From assembly GCF_030813715.1 (NCBI RefSeq), contig NZ_JAUSUZ010000001.1:6200001-6264000 (forward strand): a DNA stretch of 64,000 nt, read 5' to 3'. Each line of letters opens with the position of its first letter. The stretch's first letter is position 1. Positions 12,282 to 21,389 of this stretch are shown here, in pieces. Made by a program: the position numbers and the translations under genes. The notes beneath the pieces are model-generated. The model did not search any database and had not been told where the DNA came from. It saw only the letters and a list, made by a program, of their open reading frames with translations. This DNA is from Catenuloplanes indicus (lineage in GTDB: Bacteria; Actinomycetota; Actinomycetes; Mycobacteriales; Micromonosporaceae).

Positions 12282-13310
12282 GTGGCACGGATCGCGGTGG
12301 TTGGCGGCGACGGCATCGGCCCGGAGGTCACCGCTCAGGCCGTCAAGGTCATCCAGGCCGTGCTCCCCGGTGTCGAGACCGTCGACTACGACCTCGGCGC
12401 GGCGCGCTACCACCGTACCGGCGAGGTTTTCCCCGAGGCGGTGAAGAGCGAGCTGGCCGGGTTCGACGCCATCCTGCTCGGCGCCGTCGGCGACCCGAGC
12501 GTGCCGCCGGGTGTGCTGGAGCGCGGCCTGCTGCTGAAGATGCGCTTCGACTTCGATCAGTACGTGAATCTTCGCCCCTCCAAGCTCTGGCCCGGCACCT
12601 CCGGCCCGCTCGGCGCGGTCAAGCCCGGCGAGATCGACTTCGTGGTCGTCCGCGAGGGCACCGAGGGCCTCTACGCCGGTGCCGGTGGCGTGCTGCACCG
12701 CGACACACCGGCCGAGGTCGCCACGGAGGAGAGCCTGAACACGCGGCACGGCGTCGAGCGGGTCATCCGCGACGCGTTCGCCCGCGCACAGCGCCGCGAG
12801 CGCCGCAAGGTCACGCTCGTGCACAAGACCAACGTGCTCACCCACGCCGGTGGGCTCTGGGCGCGCACCTTCGAGGCCGTCAAGGCCGACTTCCCGGACG
12901 TCACCACGGAATACCAGCACGTCGACGCGGCCGCCATGTTCATGGTCACCGCGCCCTCGCGCTACGACGTGGTGGTCACCGACAACCTCTTCGGTGACAT
13001 CCTCACCGACATCGCGGCGGCCGTCACCGGCGGCATCGGGCTTGCGGCCAGCGGCTGCATCAACCCGGAGCGCCGCTTCCCGTCCATGTTCGAGCCGGTG
13101 CACGGCTCGGCGCCGGACATCGCGGGCAAGGGCGTCGCCGACCCGGTCGCCGCCGTGCTCTCCGCGTCCCTGCTGCTCGACCACCTCGGGCACCCGGACG
13201 AGGCCGCGCGAGTAACCGAGGCGGTCGCCGGTGAGCTGGCCGCCCGCACTCCGGGGGCCCCGCTGCGCACCGCCGACGTCGGTGACCGGCTGGCCGCCGC
13301 TGCCTCCTGA
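12282..13310 (+). CDS. leuB: 3-isopropylmalate dehydrogenase
   Basis: NAD- and Mg-dependent oxidative decarboxylation of 3-isopropylmalate to 2-ketoisocaproate in leucine synthesis. 342 aa from the GTG at 12282, with GGTGAGGAG upstream; an in-frame ATG-like start at 12186 gives an implausible Arg-rich extension. Seen: GGDGIGPEV, the substrate loop [47 protein letters not shown] and [14 protein letters not shown]. Followed 135 nt later by ilvE. Separated from leuCD, which lies 42 kb downstream in the window. Confidence 0.97.
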   Translation: MARIAVVGGDGIGPEVTAQAVKVIQAVLPGVETVDYDLGAARYHRTGEVFPEAVKSELAGFDAILLGAVGDPSVPPGVLERGLLLKMRFDFDQYVNLRPSKLWPGTSGPLGAVKPGEIDFVVVREGTEGLYAGAGGVLHRDTPAEVATEESLNTRHGVERVIRDAFARAQRRERRKVTLVHKTNVLTHAGGLWARTFEAVKADFPDVTTEYQHVDAAAMFMVTAPSRYDVVVTDNLFGDILTDIAAAVTGGIGLAASGCINPERRFPSMFEPVHGSAPDIAGKGVADPVAAVLSASLLLDHLGHPDEAARVTEAVAGELAARTPGAPLRTADVGDRLAAAAS

Positions 13311-13445
13311 GCGCGCACAGTTCCAGTCCGGTCGCACCCGCATCGAGCAGGGTCGTCCGGATGCCATTCCACGGCCCTGCGTATCCCCGTGAACGACCGT
13401 CCGGGGTAAGTTTCAGCAAACCGTGGATATGGAGGTTCCAGCGCT

Positions 13446-14543
<1,098 letters not shown>

Positions 14544-14552
14544 GCCGTCCCG

Positions 14553-14594
14553 CGAGGGCGCTTCCCGTACCGTGGGAAGCGCCCTCGGGCTTTT
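14553..14594 (+). terminator. Terminator of ilvE
   Basis: Perfect 14-bp stem CGAGGGCGCTTCCC / GGGAAGCGCCCTCG with a 7-nt loop, followed by GGCTTTTGG. Confidence 0.9.
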
Positions 14595-14605
14595 GGTGAC
14601 TATTG

Positions 14606-14708
14606 ATCTTCCCGCTTCCGGCGGCCCGGGTTCCGCACGTTCCCGCGGGCACCGGTCCGGGGCGGGGGTCGGGGCGGCAGCTGGGCTCCCTGCACGATCC
14701 GTGGCCGC
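14606..14708 (+). repeat. Dispersed intergenic repeat, copy A
   Basis: Shares CCCGCTTCCGGCG and CCCGCGGGCACCGGTC, in the same order and near-identical spacing, with copies at about 20185 and 53739. It also shares a CTCCCTGC-CGATCCG-GGCC tail (about 14686-14706) with the last one. It lies just after the ilvE terminator. It may be a REP/BIME-like or MITE-derived sequence; no coding content is seen. Confidence 0.7.
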
Positions 14709-14796
14709 AAGGACAGCGCGGCTTCCGCGGGCCGCCGGTCTCCGCAGTGCCGCCCGGTCCCGGCAAGATCACCGCTGGTCGCGGGACCGCCGCCGG

Positions 14797-15555
14797 TCAG
14801 ATCAGCATGCCGCCGGAGGCCTCGATGCGCTGCGCGGTGACCCAGCCGGTGTCGCCGGTCAGCATCGCGACCACCACGCCCGCGATGTCGTCGGGGCGGC
14901 CGATGCGCCCGCGCGCGGTCTGCGCGCCGATGTGCGCGCCGACCTGCTCGTCGAGCAGCAAGCCGCCGCCGAACTCGGTGGCCGTGGCGCCGATCGCGAT
15001 CACGTTCGCCGAGATGCCGCGCGGCGCGACCTCCTTGGCCAGGTAGCGGGTGAAGACCTCGACCGCGCCCTTCATCGCGCCGTACGCGGAGTAGATGCCG
15101 TCACCGGTGAAGCGGGACAGGCCGGTGGAGAAGTTGATGATCCGGCCCTCGTCCGCGATCAGCGGCAGCAGCTTCTGGGTCAGGAAGAACGGGCCGCGGA
15201 AGTGCACCGCGAAGACCTCGTCCACCAGCTCCACCGTGGTGTCCGCGATCGTCGCGCCCGGTCCCGTACCGGCGTTGTTGAGCAGGAAGTCGAAGGAGTC
15301 GCGTCCCCAGGTCTCGCGCAGCGCGTCGCGGACCTCGCCGGCGAACGCGTCGAACGACGAGACCTCGCGGGTGTCCAGCGGGATCGCGGTCGCGGTCCGG
15401 CCGAGACCGCGCACCGACGCGAGGACGTCCTCGATCGCGTCCTTCGCGTGCGTGCGGTAGGTCAGGATCAGATCGACGCCGGCCTCGGCCAGCGCGAGCG
15501 CGTAGGCGCGGCCGAGACCGCGGTTGGCGCCGGTGATCAGCGCGATTTTCGACAT
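14797..15555 (-). CDS. Short-chain dehydrogenase/reductase
   Basis: 252 aa from the ATG at 15555, preceded by GGAAGGGA. Classical SDR: cofactor motif TGANRGLG near the N-terminus, NNAG (about residue 90), the catalytic Ser in FSTG and YGAMK as the YxxxK motif, then a C-terminal EASGGMLI end as in many FabG-like enzymes. The substrate cannot be told. The MmyB-type regulator gene lies 35 nt upstream on the same strand and may control it. Confidence 0.92.
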   Translation of the reverse strand: MSKIALITGANRGLGRAYALALAEAGVDLILTYRTHAKDAIEDVLASVRGLGRTATAIPLDTREVSSFDAFAGEVRDALRETWGRDSFDFLLNNAGTGPGATIADTTVELVDEVFAVHFRGPFFLTQKLLPLIADEGRIINFSTGLSRFTGDGIYSAYGAMKGAVEVFTRYLAKEVAPRGISANVIAIGATATEFGGGLLLDEQVGAHIGAQTARGRIGRPDDIAGVVVAMLTGDTGWVTAQRIEASGGMLI

Positions 15556-15590
15556 GGTGGTCCCTTCCTGGGGGTGGTGACAGGGAAGAT

Positions 15591-16427
15591 TCAGAAGCGC
15601 TGGTCGCCGATCACCGACAGCAGTTCGAGCTTCTCGTGGCTCGCGCTGCCCGGCACCGCGGTGAACACCAGCAGCGTCTGGGATTGGCCGGGGTCGACCA
15701 GGGTCTGGCAGTGCACCTCGATCACGCCGAGTTCCGGATGCACGATCCGCTTGGCGTTCAGATGCGTGGCCGTGACGTCGTGCGCGGCCCAGATGTCGCG
15801 GAACTCGTCGCTCACCGCCAGCAGCTCGTCGACGATCTCCGCGGCACGCGACGACCGGCCGTCCCGGACGTACGCGTGCCGCAGCTGCGCCGCGAACACT
15901 CGCCCGTGCAGCGGGTGGTCCTCGACCGGGTAGACGCGCCGGTACTCCGGGTCGGTGAACCAGCGGTAGACCGTGACCCGCGCCCGCCCGGTCCACCGTG
16001 AGTCGTCACCGAGCAGCGCGATCGCGGGCCGGGTCTGCAGCAGCGTCTCGCCCAGCTCGTTGAGGACGATCGCCGGTGTGTCCGCCAGCCGGTCCACGAT
16101 CCGCATCAGCCCGGGCGCGACGTGGTCGGAGTGCACGGTCCGGCGCGGCGTCGCGTGCCCGGCCAGCCGGAACAGGTGGTCCCGCTCGTCCAGCGAGAGC
16201 CGCATGCCCCGGGAGATCGCGGCCAGCATGTCCTCCGACGGCAACGGCCCGCGCTGCTGCTCGATCCGCGCGTAGTAGTCCGCCGACATCCCGCAGAGCG
16301 CCGCCACCTCCTCCCGCCGCAACCCACCGGTCCGCCGTCGCGGCCCGCGCTGCAACCCGACGTCCTCCGGTTGCAGCGCCTCCCGCCGGGTCCGCAGAAA
16401 GTCAGCCAGCTGCGCGCGATCCGTCAT
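15591..16427 (-). CDS. XRE-family regulator with MmyB-like ligand domain
   Basis: 278 aa. The N-terminal helix-turn-helix carries the signature RRTGGLRREEVAALCGMSADYYARIEQ (key residues GLRREEVA and YYxRLEQ-like). The C-terminal half (from about residue 100) matches the MmyB-like domain, thought to bind a fatty-acid-like ligand, with PAIVLNELGETL and ending FTAVPGS. It lies directly upstream of the SDR gene, in the usual regulator-plus-oxidoreductase pairing. Confidence 0.9.
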   Translation of the reverse strand: MTDRAQLADFLRTRREALQPEDVGLQRGPRRRTGGLRREEVAALCGMSADYYARIEQQRGPLPSEDMLAAISRGMRLSLDERDHLFRLAGHATPRRTVHSDHVAPGLMRIVDRLADTPAIVLNELGETLLQTRPAIALLGDDSRWTGRARVTVYRWFTDPEYRRVYPVEDHPLHGRVFAAQLRHAYVRDGRSSRAAEIVDELLAVSDEFRDIWAAHDVTATHLNAKRIVHPELGVIEVHCQTLVDPGQSQTLLVFTAVPGSASHEKLELLSVIGDQRF

Positions 16428-16531
16428 GCCTCCAGCTTGGCCCGTCCCCCACCCCGGATGAAGGACTCACGTATCCACGGACTACCTGTCTGTGGATATC
16501 CCCCTGCCGGCACTCACCCGGCGCCGCGCGG

Positions 16532-17263
16532 TCAGGCGCTGAGGAGGTGGGTGCGCATGGCGGTGACGGTGGCCGGGGTGACGCCGGCGTGCAGGGCGTA
16601 GGCCTCGACGGAGCCGTACTTCTCGCGCAGCTCGGACAGGAAGGTGGCGATCGTCTCCGGCTCGGAGCCGAAGAACGGCGTGGGGTACGCGCCGCTGCCG
16701 GCCCAGCTCGACTGCACGTGCGCGGAGAAGCGAGCCGTGGCCTCGGTGCTCAGCGCGTAGTCGGCGATGATGTCGTCGTCGGAGACACCGAGCAGGCCGA
16801 GCGTGAGCGCGATCGTGATGCCGGTGCGGTCCTTGCCGGCCACGCAGTGGACGACCACCGGCGCGGACGACTCGGCGCCGATCAGCGTGAGCGCGGCGGC
16901 CCAGCCGGCCGCGCCGGTCTCGGCCATGTCGCGGTAGCGGTCGGCCATCCAGCGCGCGTTCGTCAGCCCGCTGCCCTCGAACGGCGTGTCCTCCCACTCC
17001 GCGTGCTCCGGGTGGATGTGGTGGTAGTCGAGCCCGAAGTGCTCGGGCACTCGGCCGTCCCGGGCGATCTCGTGCGGGCGGCGGAGATCGATCACGGATC
17101 GCACGCCCAGCTCGCGGAACGCGGCCTCGTCCGCCGCGTCCAGCCGGTGCAGCGAGTCGGACCGGAAGAGCCGGCGCCAGCGGACCGTGCGGCCGTCCAG
17201 CCCGGGGTAGCCGCCGACGTCGCGGAAGTTGAAGGTGGCCGAGAACGGAAGGTTACGGGTCAT
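16532..17263 (-). CDS. Tyrosine-protein phosphatase (Y_phosphatase3 type)
   Basis: 243 aa from the ATG at 17263 (MTRNLPFSATFNFRDVGGY), with GGAG-like sequence upstream; a longer frame would run through the palindromic terminator at 17282-17315 and is rejected. Seen: the N-terminal FNFRDVGGY and LFRSDSL, VIDLRRPHE, and the P-loop HCVAGKDRTG, a CX5R site whose Cys and Arg are intact. Similar to MptpB-like phosphatases acting on phosphotyrosine or phosphoinositides; the substrate is unknown. No signal peptide. Confidence 0.9.
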   Translation of the reverse strand: MTRNLPFSATFNFRDVGGYPGLDGRTVRWRRLFRSDSLHRLDAADEAAFRELGVRSVIDLRRPHEIARDGRVPEHFGLDYHHIHPEHAEWEDTPFEGSGLTNARWMADRYRDMAETGAAGWAAALTLIGAESSAPVVVHCVAGKDRTGITIALTLGLLGVSDDDIIADYALSTEATARFSAHVQSSWAGSGAYPTPFFGSEPETIATFLSELREKYGSVEAYALHAGVTPATVTAMRTHLLSA

Positions 17264-17281
17264 CTCCACTCGGCGAAGAAT

Positions 17282-17315
17282 AACGGCCGGTGGAGCTGCA
17301 GCTCCACCGGCCGTT
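17282..17315 (-). terminator. Palindromic terminator after the PRC-barrel gene
   Basis: A perfect 34-bp palindrome with halves AACGGCCGGTGGAGCTG and CAGCTCCACCGGCCGTT. It sits 19 nt after the PRC-barrel stop and 18 nt before the phosphatase start, so it probably separates these two reverse-strand genes. Confidence 0.8.
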
Positions 17316-17334
17316 CGTTGATCACTGACCGCCG

Positions 17335-17796
17335 TCACGCGTGTGGCGGCGCGATCTGACTCGGCGTGGTGTACGAGTCGCCGTAGTAACTACCGATCTT
17401 GTCGCGGTAGACCGGGTCACCGTGCCGTTCCTCGTCGAACTCCGGAGCAGACTTGATCTGGTCCTTCGTGCGGTCCACGTAGACCTTGTGGTCGTCGTGG
17501 TCCACGTTGTTGACGACGCCGGCCGGCAGCAGGACCTTCTTACCGAAGATCCACGGCCCGGTGTCGACGACCAGGTAGCCGGCGCCGACCTCGGTGGAGG
17601 CGGAGTCGACCTTGCCGATGTGACCGTCGGTGGCCTCGACCTTGTACCCGGCCAGGGCTGCACCGCTCACGCCGGAGTCCGCGCGGTAGTCCCACGCGGA
17701 CCAGCCCGCGGGCCGGCTCTGCGCGAGGCCCGCCGGGTCCGGCGTCCGGAAGGTGTCCTGCGACTCGTACGGAGTCTGAGGTGTAGGGCCAGTCAT
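17335..17796 (-). CDS. PRC-barrel domain protein
   Basis: 153 aa from the ATG at 17796, preceded by GAGGAGGAAA; the in-frame ATG at 17847 has no such site. The PRC-barrel lies at about residues 45-115, with VSGAALAGYKVEATDGHIGKVDSAS and YLVVDTGPWIFGKKVLLPAGVV. The C-terminal tail is acidic, then Tyr/Ser-rich. Proteins of this type in actinomycetes are often stress-associated; the partner is not evident here. No membrane span. Confidence 0.88.
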   Translation of the reverse strand: MTGPTPQTPYESQDTFRTPDPAGLAQSRPAGWSAWDYRADSGVSGAALAGYKVEATDGHIGKVDSASTEVGAGYLVVDTGPWIFGKKVLLPAGVVNNVDHDDHKVYVDRTKDQIKSAPEFDEERHGDPVYRDKIGSYYGDSYTTPSQIAPPHA

Positions 17797-17865
17797 GATG
17801 GCTTTCCTCCTCTGGATAGACCCTCGTGCTCTGTCATCCATCGACATACCCGAGTCCGCCCGGAA

Positions 17866-18393
17866 CTAACCGGCCGCGTCCAGCGTGACCGCGGCCGCGT
17901 GCACCACCGCGGCGATCCGCAGCGCCTCGTGCACCGCGGCGGCGTCCAGTCCCGCCCGGCGTACCCCCTGGTCATGGTTCTGCAGACAGACGGCGCAGCC
18001 GGCGATCGCGGAGACCGCGAGGCACCACAGCTCGAAGTCGGCCCGGGTGACGCCGGCGGCCGCGAGCACCGGCGAGGTGATCGTCCGCATGCGCAGGCCG
18101 GCCGGGTGGCGCTCACCGCCGATCATGTGCTGCGCGCGGTAGAAGACGTTGTTCATCGCCATGATCGAGGCGGCCGCGCGCGCCTGCTCGACCGCGGGTG
18201 CGGGCAGCCGGACGGACGCCTCGGCCGCGAACGCCCGGATCACGTCCGGCTGCCGGGCCGCGATCGCGCACGCGAGCGCCGCACCCCACGCCTGCGCGTC
18301 GGTCAGCGGCGTCTCCAGCAGCGCCCGGCCGAGATTCACCCGAAGATCATCGGCGTACGGCGGAAGTGATTCCCGCAGCTCAGACAGATTCAC
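17866..18393 (-). CDS. ahpD: Alkyl hydroperoxide reductase AhpD
   Basis: 175 aa from the GTG at 18393 (VNLSELRESLPPYADDLRVN), which matches the start of mycobacterial AhpD. The CxxC site is CAVCLQNH, with the conserved Glu/His relay region around MAMNNVFYRAQH and LRMRTITSP. AhpD reduces the peroxiredoxin AhpC through lipoamide. No ahpC lies next to it in the window. It is divergent from the cimA leader, with about 42 nt between its start and the leader ORF start. Confidence 0.88.
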   Translation of the reverse strand: MNLSELRESLPPYADDLRVNLGRALLETPLTDAQAWGAALACAIAARQPDVIRAFAAEASVRLPAPAVEQARAAASIMAMNNVFYRAQHMIGGERHPAGLRMRTITSPVLAAAGVTRADFELWCLAVSAIAGCAVCLQNHDQGVRRAGLDAAAVHEALRIAAVVHAAAVTLDAAG

Positions 18394-18435
18394 CCTGAAC
18401 GTCCGTCCCGGATTGTGGGTTTCTGCCACCGAGGA

Positions 18436-18489
18436 GTGGACAACGGTGGCAAGCTTCAACTCGTGACTTCCCTGATTATTGGCACCTAG
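18436..18489 (+). CDS. Putative cimA leader peptide with tandem Ile codons
   Basis: A small ORF in the cimA leader. From the GTG at 18436 it reads 17 residues (MDNGGKLQLVTSLIIGT); from the inner GTG at 18463 it reads MTSLIIGT. Both include Leu followed by two ATT isoleucine codons, which are rare in this GC-rich genome. The stop is 29 nt before a U-tract hairpin. As cimA feeds isoleucine synthesis, this looks like an isoleucine-sensing attenuator. No strong ribosome site is seen, so leaderless or weak initiation must be assumed. Confidence 0.55.
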   Translation: MDNGGKLQLVTSLIIGT

Positions 18490-18517
18490 CGCACCGGCAT
18501 CCCCTCGCCGAGTGCGC

Positions 18518-18547
18518 AGACCTCCCGCGACCGCGGGGGGTCTTTTT
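18518..18547 (+). terminator. Attenuator terminator upstream of cimA
   Basis: Stem AGACCTCCCGCG with CGCGGGGGGTCT (one T-G wobble, very tight loop), followed by TTTTTG, 37 nt before the cimA start. It lies between the Ile-rich leader ORF and cimA, where it would act as an attenuator rather than as the end of a gene. Confidence 0.75.
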
Positions 18548-18584
18548 GTTGGTCCAATAGAAACCAGACGAAGAAGGTATCGCC

Positions 18585-20165
18585 ATGGATTACCAGGTGT
18601 TCGACACGACGCTCCGCGACGGCGCACAGCGCGAGGGGATCAGCTTCTCGGTCGCGGACAAGCTCGCGGTCGCCCGGCTGCTCGACGAGTTCGGCGTCGG
18701 CTTCATCGAGGGCGGCTGGCCGGGCGCGATGCCCAAGGACACCGAGTTCTTCCGCCGGGCCCGCACCGAGCTGGACCTCAAGCACGCGCAGCTGGTCGCG
18801 TTCGGCGCCACCCGCAAGGCCGGCACCGACGTCGCGGTGGACCCGCAGATCGCGGCGCTGCTCGACTCCGAGGCGCCGGTCGTCTGCCTGGTCGCGAAGT
18901 CCGACATCCGGCACGTCGAGCGCGCGCTGCGCACCACCGGCGACGAGAACCTGGCGATGGTCCGGGACAGCGTCGCGCACTTCCGCGCGCACGGCCGCCG
19001 CGTCTTCGTCGACTGCGAGCACTTCTTCGACGGCTTCCGCTTCGACCCGGACTACACCGCGTCCGTGGTCCGCGCCGCGCTGGACGCCGGTGCCGAGCGG
19101 GTGGTCATGTGCGACACGAACGGCGGCATGCTCCCGTCCCGGATCACCGCCGCCATCGAGGACCTCACGGCGCGGCTCGGCATCGAGGCCGACCGGCTCG
19201 GCATCCACTGCCAGAACGACACCTCCTGCGCGGTCGCGAACACGATCGCCGCGGTCGAGGCCGGTGTGCGGCACTTCCAGTGCACCGCCAACGGCTACGG
19301 CGAGCGCCCCGGCAACGCGGACCTGTTCGCCGTCGTCAGCAACCTGCAGCTCAAGCTCGGGCTCCCGGTCCTACCGGACGGGTGCCTGGAGAAGGCGGTG
19401 CGCGTCGCGCACGGCATCGCCGAGATCGCCAACATCGCCCCCGACACCCACCAGGCCTACGTCGGGGCCGCGGCCTTCGCCCACAAGGCGGGACTGCACG
19501 CGAGCGCGATCAAGGTCGACCCGGTGCTCTACAACCACGTGGATCCCGCGGTCGTCGGCAACGACATGCGCATTCTGGTGACCGAGATGGCCGGCCGGGC
19601 CAGCATCGAGCTCAAGGCCAAGGAGCTCGGTGTCGACCTGGCCGGTCAGCCGGAGGCGCTGTCCCGGGTCACCAAGCGGGTCAAGGAGCTGGAGGCGGAC
19701 GGCTGGAGCTTCGAGGCCGCGGACGCGTCGTTCGAGCTGCTGGTCCGCTCCGAGCTGCCGGGCGCCGAGCCGGTCCGGCCGTTCGCGCTCGAGTCGTACC
19801 GGGTGATCGTCGAACACCGGGAGGACGGTGCGGTCGTCTCCGAGGCCACGGTCAAGGTCCGGGTCGGTGAGCAGCGGGTGATCGCCACCGCCGAGGGCAA
19901 CGGCCCGGTCAACGCGCTGGACGAGGCGCTGCGGCAGTCGCTGTCCGCGCACTACCCGGCGCTGGCCACGTTCGAGCTGGCCGACTACAAGGTCCGCATC
20001 CTGGAGGGTTCGCACGGCACGTCCGCGGTCACCCGCGTGCTGGTCGGCACGAAGGCGGCGGTGGACGACGGCTGGACCACGGTCGGCGTGCACGAGAACG
20101 TCGTCGAGGCGTCCTGGCACGCGCTCGTCGACGCGCTCACCTACGGCGTCGACCACGCGGTCTGA
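18585..20165 (+). CDS. cimA: (R)-citramalate synthase
   Basis: Condenses pyruvate with acetyl-CoA to citramalate, a threonine-independent route to 2-oxobutyrate and so to isoleucine. 526 aa. Seen: FDTTLRDGAQREGISFS at the N-terminus (catalytic Arg-Asp and metal-binding Asp), GIHCQNDTSCAVANT with the metal-binding His, ANGYGERPGNADL, and a C-terminal LeuA-type regulatory dimer domain from about residue 400. The FIEGGWPGAMPKD stretch is typical of the CimA branch rather than of isopropylmalate synthase LeuA. GAAGAAGG precedes the ATG. Confidence 0.93.
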   Translation: MDYQVFDTTLRDGAQREGISFSVADKLAVARLLDEFGVGFIEGGWPGAMPKDTEFFRRARTELDLKHAQLVAFGATRKAGTDVAVDPQIAALLDSEAPVVCLVAKSDIRHVERALRTTGDENLAMVRDSVAHFRAHGRRVFVDCEHFFDGFRFDPDYTASVVRAALDAGAERVVMCDTNGGMLPSRITAAIEDLTARLGIEADRLGIHCQNDTSCAVANTIAAVEAGVRHFQCTANGYGERPGNADLFAVVSNLQLKLGLPVLPDGCLEKAVRVAHGIAEIANIAPDTHQAYVGAAAFAHKAGLHASAIKVDPVLYNHVDPAVVGNDMRILVTEMAGRASIELKAKELGVDLAGQPEALSRVTKRVKELEADGWSFEAADASFELLVRSELPGAEPVRPFALESYRVIVEHREDGAVVSEATVKVRVGEQRVIATAEGNGPVNALDEALRQSLSAHYPALATFELADYKVRILEGSHGTSAVTRVLVGTKAAVDDGWTTVGVHENVVEASWHALVDALTYGVDHAV

Positions 20166-20184
20166 AAAAACCCTTCACAAGCGG

Positions 20185-20237
20185 ATTTTCCCGCTTCCGG
20201 CGTGGCCGGCTTCCGAGTGCTCCCGCGGGCACCGGTC
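20185..20237 (+). repeat. Dispersed intergenic repeat, copy B
   Basis: TTTTCCCGCTTCCGGCGTGG followed by TTCCGAGTGCTCCCGCGGGCACCGGTC-like sequence. It matches copies A (14606) and C (53739) and lies 20 nt after the cimA stop. Confidence 0.7.
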
Positions 20238-20261
20238 AGGCGGGTGGCCGGCTTGGAACCC

Positions 20262-20296
20262 ACGCGGCTCCCGCCGAGGTCCGGCGGGAGCCGCGT
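20262..20296. terminator. Bidirectional terminator between cimA and the EEP-family gene
   Basis: 14-bp perfect stem ACGCGGCTCCCGCC / GGCGGGAGCCGCGT with a 7-nt loop, between two convergent genes. Confidence 0.8.
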
Positions 20297-20310
20297 CGCA
20301 CGTCCCGGCG

Positions 20311-21348
20311 CTATTGCGGGCGCGGGAGCCGGAGCGTGGCGAAGACCGGGCGGTGGTCGGAGCCGGGGAGGCGCAGCACCTCCAGCGACTCGACCCGGAT
20401 CCGCCGGTCGGCCAGCACGTGGTCGAGCTGGACCGGCGGGATCGGGCTGCCGTCGTACGGCCCCCAGGTGCCGAGCAGGCCCCGGCCGGTCGCGTCCGCC
20501 GCGTCCCGGTAGCCGGAGGCGACCAGCGCGCGCAGCGGCGAGTGGTCCAGCGTGGAGTTGAAGTCGCCGAGCAGCAGCCGCACCGGGCCGTCCGGCGTGG
20601 CGCGGGGCAGGTTGCCGAGGTCGGTGCGCCAGTCGTCCAGCACCGGCATGCCCCACGGCGCCATCGGGTGCACCGACTCCGCCAGCACCGGCGCCGCACC
20701 CGGCACGTTCACCGTCCCGTACGCCTGGGTGAACTGCGACGAGTGCACGCGCACGCCCACGTCGGTGAGCGGATAGCGGGAGTAGAGCGCGGACCCGGCC
20801 GCCGAGTCGATCGCGTGCAGCTGCCGGTACGGCAACTCCCCGGCCAGCCCGCGCGCGTCCAGCGCGGCACCGACCGCGCCGGTGAACTCCTGGATCGCCA
20901 GCACGTCCACGTCATGCTCGCGGACCAGCGCGATCAGCGCGTCCGGCTGCGCGCCGCCGCCCAGCACGTTCGCGGTCAGCACGCGCAGCACCGGTCCCTC
21001 GGCCGCGCCCCGGTCCGCGTCCGGCACCGCGCGGGGCAGCACCATCGCGGTCAGCGCGACCGCGGCCAGCACGGCGAGCACGGCCGGTGCCCACCGGCGC
21101 AGCACCAGCGTGACCAGCGCGACGACGAGCGCGGCCCCGGTGACGTACGGCGTGAACGCGATCAGCTGAATCGCCGGCCCGTAGTCCAGCCCCGCCCCGC
21201 GCACCAGCGCCCACACCGCGAACGGCCCCGCCGCCACCCAGCACACCACGCTCAACGGCCGCCGGCTGCGCCGCGAAAGATCCACACTCACGCCGGGGAC
21301 GCTATCGGCATCCCCGTTCGCCTCGCCAGAAAATGCCGTGTGCGTCAT
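20311..21348 (-). CDS. Membrane endonuclease/exonuclease/phosphatase-family protein (copy 1)
   Basis: 345 aa from the ATG at 21348; a GTG at 21291 is an alternative start. Three hydrophobic segments fill about residues 35-115. A periplasm-facing EEP domain follows: LTANVLGGGAQPDALI, ALQEFT-like AIQEFTG with the metal-binding Glu, VHPMAPWG, LLGDFNSTLDHSP with the catalytic Asp and Asn, and LDHVLADRRI...GSDHRPVFATL. These are the DNase I/sphingomyelinase-fold catalytic residues; the natural substrate is unknown. A close paralogue lies 42 nt upstream on the same strand. Confidence 0.88.
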   Translation of the reverse strand: MTHTAFSGEANGDADSVPGVSVDLSRRSRRPLSVVCWVAAGPFAVWALVRGAGLDYGPAIQLIAFTPYVTGAALVVALVTLVLRRWAPAVLAVLAAVALTAMVLPRAVPDADRGAAEGPVLRVLTANVLGGGAQPDALIALVREHDVDVLAIQEFTGAVGAALDARGLAGELPYRQLHAIDSAAGSALYSRYPLTDVGVRVHSSQFTQAYGTVNVPGAAPVLAESVHPMAPWGMPVLDDWRTDLGNLPRATPDGPVRLLLGDFNSTLDHSPLRALVASGYRDAADATGRGLLGTWGPYDGSPIPPVQLDHVLADRRIRVESLEVLRLPGSDHRPVFATLRLPRPQ

Positions 21349-21389
21349 CCGACGCAACACCCGCACCGCCCACTCACGTCGGCCCCCGC

